The notes below the pieces were generated by a model that ran no database searches, was not told where the DNA came from, and saw nothing but the letters and a program-made list of their open reading frames with translations. This document shows, piece by piece, positions 1-7,629 of a stretch of 56,525 nucleotides of DNA. Numbering within the stretch: position 1 is the first letter of the stretch; each line of letters begins with the position of its first letter. The position numbers were made by a program, and so were the translations under genes. Source of the stretch: Desulfomonilaceae bacterium (GTDB lineage: Bacteria; Desulfobacterota; Desulfomonilia; Desulfomonilales; Desulfomonilaceae); NCBI GenBank assembly GCA_041662605.1, contig JBAZSD010000028.1, positions 1 through 56,525 on the forward strand, in the 5' to 3' direction.

Positions 1-475
1 GCAACTTCCCTTTACGGAACATGTTCATGCCAAGCTCCATGTCTTCCATAAAGGTCTTGGTTCTAAATTTATACATTCCCACGAGAAAAAGCTCATAGAC
101 ACGACCGAAATACTTGACCGTGTCCATGAAAGTCTTGTGAAATATGGCTACCTTGGGATCGGTCAAGGTTCCCTTGTTCCTCAGGACACTGTGCCTGATC
201 GGATCAAGGAGTCCCGGCACGTCAATGCCGTTTGGGCATCTTGCCCCACAGGTGTGGCAGGTCAAACATAGCCAGATACTCTTGGACTGGATTATCCTGT
301 CCACATCTCCCAATACGGCCAGACGAACAAGCTGATGGGGCAACAGGTCCATGTCAGGGGCAACAGGGCAGCCTGCGGAACATTTGCCACACTGGTAACA
401 CTGATTGATTACTGATACTAAATCCGCCGACATCGGCGAATTCCTCGTTGATGTGGTCGCATTTGCCTGGAGCAT
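1..475 (-). CDS. hdrC: HdrC-like 4Fe-4S subunit of heterodisulfide reductase (partial)
   Basis: The gene runs off the left edge, so only about 158 N-terminal residues are present. The ATG at 475 follows an AGGAG ribosome site. The translation has a first cluster motif, CYQCGKCSAGCPV, near residue 28. A second, CLTCHTCGARCPNG, lies about 45 residues further on. This is the two-[4Fe-4S] ferredoxin arrangement of HdrC and related electron-transfer subunits. It lies 96 bases downstream of the large hdrA-type gene on the same strand, so the two are very likely co-transcribed, with hdrB probably beyond the window edge. HdrC normally passes electrons between HdrA and the CCG-domain subunit HdrB. QmoC and other HdrC-like proteins start the same way, and the missing C-terminus would decide between them. 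Confidence 0.85.
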   Translation of the reverse strand, partial: MLQANATTSTRNSPMSADLVSVINQCYQCGKCSAGCPVAPDMDLLPHQLVRLAVLGDVDRIIQSKSIWLCLTCHTCGARCPNGIDVPGLLDPIRHSVLRNKGTLTDPKVAIFHKTFMDTVKYFGRVYELFLVGMYKFRTKTFMEDMELGMNMFRKGKL

Positions 476-571
476 TTTGGTCTCCTGTTTCGAAGCTATA
501 TATTTCCTAAGTTTATATTCCGACTCGATCTCTTTATGACAGTAAAGGACGCCTCCCATTTCCGCTCAGGC

Positions 572-3500
572 TTAAGAAGCCTCTTTGACCAGCAAAGTGT
601 CAATCTCAGCGAAAACCTGATCATCCCTGAAATGTTGGAGATCGATCGCGTTGCCCGGACAAACGGATGAACATATCCCACATCCCTGACACAAAGCAGG
701 CACTATTTCAGCCTTGTGGTCCTCATTGATAAACGGAGCGCCGTAAGGACATAACCGCACACATGTCAGGCACACTGCGCATTTATCGGGGTCAACCTTC
801 GATATGACTCCCGGGAACGTCAGTTGTTCCTGACTGATCAATATTGACGCCCTTTGGGCGGCGGCCGTCGCCTGCGCGATAGACTCATCGATCGGTTTTG
901 GATAATGCGCCATTCCGGCCAGAAAAACGCCCTCAGTGGTGAAATCCACTGGTCTAAGTTTCATGTGGGCTTCAACAAAATAACCGTATGAGTTTACGGT
1001 CACCTTGAAAAGCTGACCCATCTGCTTGTTAGTCTCGGCAGGATCTATGCCCGCAGCCAGAGTCACCAGGTCAGCCATTATGGTCATATCCGTATTAAGC
1101 GTAGGATCTTTAACAGTAACCTTGACCTTGTCTCCCGCCAGTTCACACACCGGCTTGCTTTCGGGGTCAAACCTGACAAATATGGCGCCCGTCTTTCTCG
1201 ATTCAGTGTAAAACTTTTCAAGCAATCCATAGGTCCTTAGATCCCTGAACAGAATGTATATTTTCGCGTCGGGGTTTATTTCCCGCAACCGACTAGCGAG
1301 ACGGACTGAACCCGAGCAACAAACCTTTGAACAGTAAGGTCTCTCTTCATCCCTGGAGCCAACACATTGAATAAAGACGGCGTTCTTTATATTCTTAAGG
1401 GTGGGGTCGCCGGCCATTATCCTTTCTTCGAGGGAGTGCTGAGTCTCGACAGCCTTGCTTTCTCCAAAAAGATATTCCTTAGGCTTGGATTCGGCGGCGC
1501 CGGTCGCAATGACAGCGACACCAAAATCGATGACTTTTTCGCTCCCGTTTCCATTAATAATGGAGCCTTTGAAATGGCCCACATGGCCTGACAGGTTTGT
1601 GAATGATGAGTTCTTGAAGACCTCTATCTTCGGGTGGTTCTCGACTCTGTTGATCAGTCCGTCCATGAACGGCTTGATCGGCTCGCCCTGAATCGTCCGT
1701 TCGATAAAAAGGGCGTTTCCTCCGAATTTTTCGCTTTTTTCAACGAGGTAGGTATAGAAGCCCTGATCCGCAAGATTGAGAGCCGCTGTCATGCCGGACA
1801 CTCCGCCACCAAGAATAAGGGCGTCATGAACGACATCCATCTTTGATTTCTGCAACGGAGCCAGACGCCTCGCTCGGGCGATTGCCATTCTGGCAAGGTC
1901 CATGGCCTTCAATGTGGCGCCTTCCTTGTTATGAGCGTGAACCCATGAGCACTGGTCCCGGATATTGGTCATCGTAAAAAGGTAGGGATTCAGTCCGGCC
2001 TTTTCCATGGTCAATTGAAACATTGGCTCGTGTGTTCTGGGACTACATGCGGAAACGACCACACGGTTGAGGTTGTGATCTCTTATAATTTCCAGAAACT
2101 GCTCTTGGGTGTCCTGAGAGCATGTGAACAATTTTTCATCTGCAAAAACCACATTCGGCAGTGTCTTTACGTGTTCAACTACCCGTGGAACATCAACGAC
2201 ATTCGCGATGTTTATTCCACAACGGCATATAAAGACACCGATTCGTGGTTCTTCTCCGGAGACATCTCTCTGGGGAGGAAATTCCTGCTTGATCGCAAGG
2301 GTGTTCCTGGCCGCGGCAAGAAGCTTGGAAGAAGCCCCCGCTGCGGCGGAAGCCTCCATAACGGTTTGAGGAATATCTTTTGGGCCTTGAAACATGCCTG
2401 CTACAAAAATTCCAGGCCTGTTAGTGGACACCGGCTCAAACGAAGTGGTCGCAGCGAATTTGGATTCGTTCAGCCCAATCCCTAGCTTGTTAGCCATTTC
2501 AATGGACTGTTCCGAGGTCTTGAGTCCTACTGCAAGCACAACCATATCAAAGGTTTCGGTTACGAATTTCTGATCCTCATCAACGTAAGTGATTTGAAGA
2601 TTATGGGTCAATGGATCTTCTACAACTCGACTCACCATGGATCTGATGAAACGCACGGCGCCTGAATCTTTGGCTCTTTCATAGTAGGCGTCAAAATCTT
2701 TACCGTAAGCTCTGATATCCATATAAAAAATTGTGGGTTCGATGTTGGTGTCGTGTTCCTTGGCAATAACGGCTTCTTTAATCGACGCCATACAGCATAT
2801 CGAACTACAGTGCGGCATTCCCTTCTGGGCGTCCCTGGATCCGACACACTGAATCCAGGCTACCTTTTTGGGGTGTTTGTCGTCAGATGGCCTCTTGACT
2901 TCACCGGCGTTTGGCCCCGACGCGCTGAGCATTCGCTCAAATTCCATGTTAGTCAGTACGTTAGGCGCCACGCCATACGAAAATTCGCCTCTGATCTTAC
3001 TGGGGTCGATCATTTCGTAGCCGGTTGACAGGATAACAGAACCGACTTCTACATCCATGAAAGAGTCTTCCATCGAATGGTCAATAGCCTGAGCCGGGCA
3101 TGCTTTAACACATTCCATGCACTCGGAACAAACGCCGCAATTGAGACAGCGATTCGCCTCTCTCTGGGCCTCTTCTTCAGCTAGAGCCAGTTCAACCTCC
3201 CGGAAGCCTTTTCTTTGGGATGGTTCTATCTCCGGGTTAACGGCCCTGGGTTCGGTTTTGATCTCTTCCGGGATTGGAGGGTATTCCGGATTCTCGGGAT
3301 ACTTGACCGGTCGCCCTTCCGCCAGATCCATTCCATTAATAAATCTGTGGATAGACTCAGCGACTTCCTTTCCCGCCGCCACCGCCTCTACAACGGTAGC
3401 CGGACCGGAAACAGCGTCTCCTCCAGCGAATACTCCCTCTATAGAAGTAGCGAATGTGACCTTGTCACATTCAATGGTGTTTTTTCTGGTTTGGCTTAAA

Positions 3501-5008
3501 GATCCGGCGGTATCCCAAAGGCTCGGGTCAATGACCTGCCCTATGGCCGGGATAATGGTGTCAGCGTTTACAACATACTCGGATCCCACCACTGGAACGG
3601 GTCGTCGTCGACCGCTTGCGTCGGGTTCACCCAATTCCATACGGACAGCCTTAAGCCCAGTGACTTTTCCGTCTGACACTACAACCTCAACAGGAGCAGC
3701 AAGAAATTCGATCTTGACTCCTTCTGCGAGAGCGGCGTGAACTTCTTCCTCGAAGGCTGGCATTTCCGCCCTTGATCTTCGGTAAAGAATTGTTGATTCC
3801 GCTCCGAGCCGAACAAGGGTTCTCGCAGCGTCAACGGCTACATTTCCACCACCGATGACAACCGCTTTCTTGACGCCTTCGAACTTTTTCCCCAAAGCCG
3901 CGTCTTTCAGAAAATCTACTCCCTGAATCACACCGGTAGTGTCTTCGCCGGGTATCGCCAGTCGAGCGCCTTTCTGGCAGCCGACTCCGAGGAAAACGGC
4001 CTTGAAGCCCTGGTTTTTAAGGTCTTCTATAGTGAAGTCCTTACCAAGAGCGGAGTTGGTTTTTGCCTCGACTCCGAGACTCAGGATGTGGTTGATTTCT
4101 TTTTCTAGGATATCTCTGGGCAGTCTGTATTCGGGGATTCCTACCCGTAGCCATCCTCCCATAACGGGAGCGGCCTCAAATACGGAGGCCTTGTAGCCTT
4201 TTAGAGCAAGATAATAGGCCGCGGAAAGACCAGCAGGGCCGGAACCGATTATAGCGACCTTTTCATCACGAGGAGTAATTTCCGGAACATTCAGCGTCGA
4301 GTAGTCCACCTGATCAGCCGCAAATCTCTTTAACTTGCATATTGATATGGGCTGGTCTTTTTCCGCTCTCCTGCAAACCTTTTCACAAGGGTGTGGACAT
4401 ACCCTACCCAAAACTCCGGGGAGTGGGAGGTTCTCATAGATCAGCTCAACAGCCTCCTTATACTTCCCTTTGCTTATCAACGCCACGTAACCCTGAGCGT
4501 TGATATGCGCGGGACACGCCATGACGCATGGAGCCCTGTCGGCCTTATCTATTACGAAAGTCTGAGGAATTGTCTGCGGGAATAATCGATAGGTTGCGGA
4601 GCGTTTGCTCAAATCCTGATCAAAGCTGTTAGGGACTTTTACGGGGCATGCGGTAGCGCAATCCCCACATGCCTTGCAGCGGTCTTTTCGAATATATCGG
4701 GATTTTTGCCTGATGCGGACCTTGAACCTGCCTGCGTCGCCCTGGATATCGTCAACCTCGCTATAGGACAAAAGCTCAATATTAGGGTTTTGGCCCACGG
4801 TAACCAGTTTGGGAGAAAATATACAGGTGGAGCAGTCGTTTGTGGGGAAGGTCTTGTCGAGTTGAGCCATCCTGCCACCAATACCTGTCTGACTTTCTAC
4901 CAGGTAGACCTTATAACCTGATTCAGCCAGGTCTAAAGAGGCCTGAACACCTGCTATGCCGCCTCCGACGACAAGAGCGGCGCCTACAACATCCTTCGGT
5001 TGGGCCAT
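572..5008 (-). CDS. hdrA: HdrA-type flavoprotein, tandem HdrA modules with an inserted GltD/NfnB-like NAD(P)H domain
   Basis: At 1478 residues this is more than twice the usual HdrA length. In order it shows: an FAD site (VVGGGIAG, about residue 14); a ferredoxin cluster (CKACGDCATACP, 111-122); an inserted glutamate-synthase-small-subunit-like part with its own Cys cluster (about 160-230), FAD site (IIGSGPAG) and NAD(P) site (VVIGGGNVAVDAAR); another 4Fe-4S motif (CLNCGVCSECMECVKACP, about 620); the rest of HdrA module 1 (QCVGSRD, CRCG); a second HdrA flavin module (LILGGGVSG and QCVGSRDEE); and two C-terminal 4Fe-4S motifs (CAVCLTCVRLCP, CQGCGICSSVCP). HdrA flavins carry out electron bifurcation, and the GltD-like insert suggests NAD(P)H as one electron partner (inference). 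It is followed by hdrC. Cysteine, not selenocysteine, occupies the DCSTC position near residue 58. Confidence 0.88.
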   Translation of the reverse strand: MAQPKDVVGAALVVGGGIAGVQASLDLAESGYKVYLVESQTGIGGRMAQLDKTFPTNDCSTCIFSPKLVTVGQNPNIELLSYSEVDDIQGDAGRFKVRIRQKSRYIRKDRCKACGDCATACPVKVPNSFDQDLSKRSATYRLFPQTIPQTFVIDKADRAPCVMACPAHINAQGYVALISKGKYKEAVELIYENLPLPGVLGRVCPHPCEKVCRRAEKDQPISICKLKRFAADQVDYSTLNVPEITPRDEKVAIIGSGPAGLSAAYYLALKGYKASVFEAAPVMGGWLRVGIPEYRLPRDILEKEINHILSLGVEAKTNSALGKDFTIEDLKNQGFKAVFLGVGCQKGARLAIPGEDTTGVIQGVDFLKDAALGKKFEGVKKAVVIGGGNVAVDAARTLVRLGAESTILYRRSRAEMPAFEEEVHAALAEGVKIEFLAAPVEVVVSDGKVTGLKAVRMELGEPDASGRRRPVPVVGSEYVVNADTIIPAIGQVIDPSLWDTAGSLSQTRKNTIECDKVTFATSIEGVFAGGDAVSGPATVVEAVAAGKEVAESIHRFINGMDLAEGRPVKYPENPEYPPIPEEIKTEPRAVNPEIEPSQRKGFREVELALAEEEAQREANRCLNCGVCSECMECVKACPAQAIDHSMEDSFMDVEVGSVILSTGYEMIDPSKIRGEFSYGVAPNVLTNMEFERMLSASGPNAGEVKRPSDDKHPKKVAWIQCVGSRDAQKGMPHCSSICCMASIKEAVIAKEHDTNIEPTIFYMDIRAYGKDFDAYYERAKDSGAVRFIRSMVSRVVEDPLTHNLQITYVDEDQKFVTETFDMVVLAVGLKTSEQSIEMANKLGIGLNESKFAATTSFEPVSTNRPGIFVAGMFQGPKDIPQTVMEASAAAGASSKLLAAARNTLAIKQEFPPQRDVSGEEPRIGVFICRCGINIANVVDVPRVVEHVKTLPNVVFADEKLFTCSQDTQEQFLEIIRDHNLNRVVVSACSPRTHEPMFQLTMEKAGLNPYLFTMTNIRDQCSWVHAHNKEGATLKAMDLARMAIARARRLAPLQKSKMDVVHDALILGGGVSGMTAALNLADQGFYTYLVEKSEKFGGNALFIERTIQGEPIKPFMDGLINRVENHPKIEVFKNSSFTNLSGHVGHFKGSIINGNGSEKVIDFGVAVIATGAAESKPKEYLFGESKAVETQHSLEERIMAGDPTLKNIKNAVFIQCVGSRDEERPYCSKVCCSGSVRLASRLREINPDAKIYILFRDLRTYGLLEKFYTESRKTGAIFVRFDPESKPVCELAGDKVKVTVKDPTLNTDMTIMADLVTLAAGIDPAETNKQMGQLFKVTVNSYGYFVEAHMKLRPVDFTTEGVFLAGMAHYPKPIDESIAQATAAAQRASILISQEQLTFPGVISKVDPDKCAVCLTCVRLCPYGAPFINEDHKAEIVPALCQGCGICSSVCPGNAIDLQHFRDDQVFAEIDTLLVKEAS

Positions 5009-5062
5009 AATTATCTCACTTTCCCAATTTTGTTATGCGTGTTTGGATGAAGAATTCTATCT

Positions 5063-5091
5063 TTTTTATCAGCATGCTTTGAGTGTGTCAA
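5063..5091 (-). promoter_or_regulatory. Probable sigma70 promoter of the hdrA-hdrC operon
   Basis: On the minus strand a perfect TTGACA (5091-5086) is followed after exactly 17 bases by TAAAAA (5068-5063), about 55 bases before the hdrA start codon. No other good promoter is visible in this short gap. This is a sequence match only. Confidence 0.5.
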
Positions 5092-5125
5092 CTATTCACG
5101 GCGCACGGCCGTGTTGATTATTTGC

Positions 5126-6463
5126 CTATGATTCTAGGCTTTCCCGTATCATTTTTCTGGTTTGAGACAAAAATTCCCAGTTAACCTCCGGCTCAGCTAC
5201 GGGCAGCAGAGAACAGTTCTGAAAAAGCGGTTCGGTCTCAATCGGATACCTGCTTGTCTTTACCGATTGAGGCCACAATGTCGAACCTGGAATTGGGGAA
5301 TATTCGGCCAGTCTGGGATAAGCTCCGGCGTTAAGCGCTTCTTCAACATCACGCTCAATTTCAAGTCTGGACTGTCCCGGCAACCCAACCAGTATATAGG
5401 CGCCTACATCCAAACGGCCAAATCCGGCTTCTCTTAAACATCCAACTGCCCTGACAAAGTCGCTCCATGTAGTCTTTTGTCCCGAAATCAAGTGAAAATC
5501 GTCCGAAGCGCTCTCCAATCCCAGCCTTATAGTCTTAAAACCCGCCTTTTTCATAGATAACGCCACCCTGGGATTTATCTCCGATACATGAAGGCCATTG
5601 GGGGTATGCCATTTCAGTTGGGGACTAGAGGAAGCGAAAGCGCCGAGGATAGGTAGGGCGTGTTTGTCTGCGGCGCAGAGAAAAGCGTCGTCATACAAGA
5701 CGATCTCATCCACTCTATACTTGGCTACGTTTGCTTCAATCTCGGAAATCACCTCGGCCGGTTTTCTACGGCGATACTCCGGCTGGACTATCCTGGAAGC
5801 GCAATAAGCGCATCGGTAAGGGCAGCCTCGAGATGTCAACAAAGGGATAAAACGCACTGACCTCAACAGATCGAGATCAGGAGAGAAACCTAAATCAGCC
5901 TTGATCTGGCTCCTTTTCGGCTCAAGTGATGTCCAGCGGAATAACGCTTCATTCAGGGAAAATTCGCCAGGCCCCGGTGAAACTTCATCCACACGAATGG
6001 TTTTTCTTGCGTGGTCAGGCATTAATGACGCATAAACACCCCCGAGGATTATGGGCGTTCCTTCAAAAACGGCTCTTAGCAGTTCCACCGTTTCAGCCAG
6101 GCCGGTGTGCCAATATGTCATTAATGATGAGACAACTATTGCTGAAGGACGTTCCAGGTTTTCGAGATCGTTCCTTATTTCATCGATATCTACCCCGTAC
6201 CTGGAAAAACTTCTCGGGACGGATTTCAAAGGCTCCGGTTTTTCCAGCGGAGTCTTATGGAATTTGCCCCTAGACCCGGCGGAACTCCCAGCCGCGCGGA
6301 GAGATGGATGATCCGGATCTACACAATCCACCAACATTGTCTCCCAGCCGTTTTCACGTAACATTGACCCTAGAACCATCAAACCAAGAGGCTTGGCCCA
6401 AAGATCGTAGGCTGCGAAGTCGTGAATCCATGGGTTTACTAAGAGAATACGGGGACGTCTCAT
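5126..6463 (-). CDS. B12-binding-domain radical SAM protein
   Basis: The 445-residue protein has an N-terminal cobalamin-binding-like fold (RILLVNPWIHDFA, then PLGLMVLGSMLRENGWETMLVDCVDP; no DxHxxG is obvious). It is followed by a radical-SAM core with SRGCPYRCAYCASR near residue 215, the CxxxCxxC that binds the [4Fe-4S] cluster. Later segments such as GLESASDDF and DVGAYILVGLPGQ fit the Elp3/MiaB-like radical SAM family. The substrate is unknown. Relatives in anaerobes modify lipids, tetrapyrroles or natural products. It lies upstream of hdrA on the same strand, 117 bases away, but hdrA has its own promoter candidate, so a shared role is not implied. Confidence 0.8.
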   Translation of the reverse strand: MRRPRILLVNPWIHDFAAYDLWAKPLGLMVLGSMLRENGWETMLVDCVDPDHPSLRAAGSSAGSRGKFHKTPLEKPEPLKSVPRSFSRYGVDIDEIRNDLENLERPSAIVVSSLMTYWHTGLAETVELLRAVFEGTPIILGGVYASLMPDHARKTIRVDEVSPGPGEFSLNEALFRWTSLEPKRSQIKADLGFSPDLDLLRSVRFIPLLTSRGCPYRCAYCASRIVQPEYRRRKPAEVISEIEANVAKYRVDEIVLYDDAFLCAADKHALPILGAFASSSPQLKWHTPNGLHVSEINPRVALSMKKAGFKTIRLGLESASDDFHLISGQKTTWSDFVRAVGCLREAGFGRLDVGAYILVGLPGQSRLEIERDVEEALNAGAYPRLAEYSPIPGSTLWPQSVKTSRYPIETEPLFQNCSLLPVAEPEVNWEFLSQTRKMIRESLES

Positions 6464-6563
6464 GTCAGCGGCGCCTCATGACTTTCTTTTTTGCGCCTAT
6501 TAGTTTAAGAGTATGCTGTTTAAAAAAGTCAAGCGCTCTGAGAGATTAGGCCAAGAGACGGCC

Positions 6564-6618
6564 GGCCGCAGTCTGTAAATCTTGTCTTTCGGCAAGCCCC
6601 AGGCAACTAGGTGCGGCT
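6564..6618. other. Candidate structured RNA in the gap before ybaB
   Basis: In the 206-base gap before ybaB, GGCCGCA (6564-6570) can pair with TGCGGCT (6612-6618, one G-U). They enclose a second hairpin, CTTGTC-TTTC-GGCAAG (6581-6596). The bases between 6597 and 6611 are C/G-rich and may form further pairs. No known riboswitch or SRP RNA consensus was recognised. It could be a 5' leader element of ybaB-recR or a chance fold. Confidence 0.22.
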
Positions 6619-6669
6619 ATTAACAACGTTTATTTTTCCTCTAGAGAGTGAAAATTGGAGGTTTAACAG

Positions 6670-6981
6670 GTGTTAGGTCTCAAAGATTTAATAGAACAGG
6701 CCCAGGGAGTTCAATCCAAGATCAGGGAAACGCAGGAACAATTGGCGGACCGTTCAGTCGTAGGAAGTTCAGGCGGAGATATGGTGAAGGTTGAGGCCAA
6801 TGGGATACAGGAAATACTGTCGATTTCAATTGAATCAGAACTCCTTGTTGCGGAAGACAGGGAAGTGTTGGAAGACTTGATAGTCTCAGCCGTAAATGAC
6901 GCTCTTCAGAAATCTCGTGAGATGGCTGCCGAAGAGATTGCAAAGATATCCGGAGGACTCAGGATACCTGGTCTGACATAA
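6670..6981 (+). CDS. ybaB: YbaB/EbfC family nucleoid-associated protein
   Basis: The 103-residue protein has the length and pattern of the YbaB/EbfC family: an N-terminal helix (LKDLIEQAQGVQSKIRE), a central beta part with GGDMVKVEANGIQEI, and a C-terminal helix with VNDALQKSREM. Members are small dimeric DNA-binding proteins that coat the nucleoid. The start is GTG with GGAGG nine bases upstream. recR follows after 35 bases, the widely conserved ybaB-recR pair. dnaX, often the first gene of this cluster, is absent here. Confidence 0.9.
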   Translation: MLGLKDLIEQAQGVQSKIRETQEQLADRSVVGSSGGDMVKVEANGIQEILSISIESELLVAEDREVLEDLIVSAVNDALQKSREMAAEEIAKISGGLRIPGLT

Positions 6982-7016
6982 TCGTCATGTGATTTTAGTT
7001 GTGAGGTAAGGCTGAG

Positions 7017-7607
7017 TTGATCAGTCCGTTGGAAAAACTGATAAAATGTCTAAAAAAGTTTCCGGGAGTGGGCGAGAAGACGGCTACTCGATACGCTTTT
7101 TTCATCCTTAACGCCAATCCCCGGGAGACCGAAGACCTGGTCAAAGCGATCGAAACTGTGAAAAGGGATCTAAGGCTCTGTTCGAGGTGCTTCCATCTCA
7201 CGGATCAGGATTTATGTGACATTTGCAGGGATCATCGTCGTGATCAATCGCGAATATGTGTCGTTGAGAGCCCTCTTGATCTAATGGCTGTTGAGAAATC
7301 AGGTCAATTCAAGGGTGTCTACCATGTCCTGCATGGGGTCATGTCGCCCCTGGATGGAATAGGGCCAGGAGAAATTCGGTTACATGAGTTAGTCGGTAGA
7401 GTGAAACAAAATGGTATCAATGAAGTAATACTAGCCTTGAATCCTACCGTAGAAGGTGAGGCCACCTCGTCGTTCATCAGAGATCAATTAAAGGAAACCG
7501 GAGTCAGTGTTTCAAGGATAGCTTACGGTATTCCTGTTGGAGGATCGCTGGAATATGCGGATCCTCTCACGTTGTTCAGGGCCTTCGAACACAGAACGAA
7601 AATTTAA
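7017..7607 (+). CDS. recR: Recombination mediator protein RecR
   Basis: The 196 residues match the RecR family in length and order: an N-terminal helix-hairpin-helix (FPGVGEKTATRYAFFIL), a four-Cys zinc finger (CSRCFHLTDQDLCDIC), then a Toprim domain beginning ICVVESPLDLMAVEK and ending with the conserved YGIPVGGSLEYADPLTL. RecR works with RecF/RecO to load RecA at gaps. The start is TTG, supported by GAGGTAAG just upstream and by the family's usual N-terminus. It follows ybaB and is followed after 22 bases by the cysC fusion gene. Confidence 0.95.
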   Translation: MISPLEKLIKCLKKFPGVGEKTATRYAFFILNANPRETEDLVKAIETVKRDLRLCSRCFHLTDQDLCDICRDHRRDQSRICVVESPLDLMAVEKSGQFKGVYHVLHGVMSPLDGIGPGEIRLHELVGRVKQNGINEVILALNPTVEGEATSSFIRDQLKETGVSVSRIAYGIPVGGSLEYADPLTLFRAFEHRTKI

Positions 7608-7629
7608 ACAATCCGAAATAGTTGGTGAT

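Noticed and set aside
2015..2485. 156-codon plus-strand ORF inside hdrA
   Set aside because: Lies wholly antisense to the strongly conserved hdrA frame and has no family-like sequence.
3117..3740. 207-codon plus-strand ORF inside hdrA
   Set aside because: Antisense shadow of the GltD-like part; Ser/Thr/Pro-rich in the way of shadow frames.
7537..7629. N-terminal extension of the cysC fusion inside recR
   Set aside because: It overlaps recR in another frame, and CysC proteins start at the MSGKTIWFTG position.
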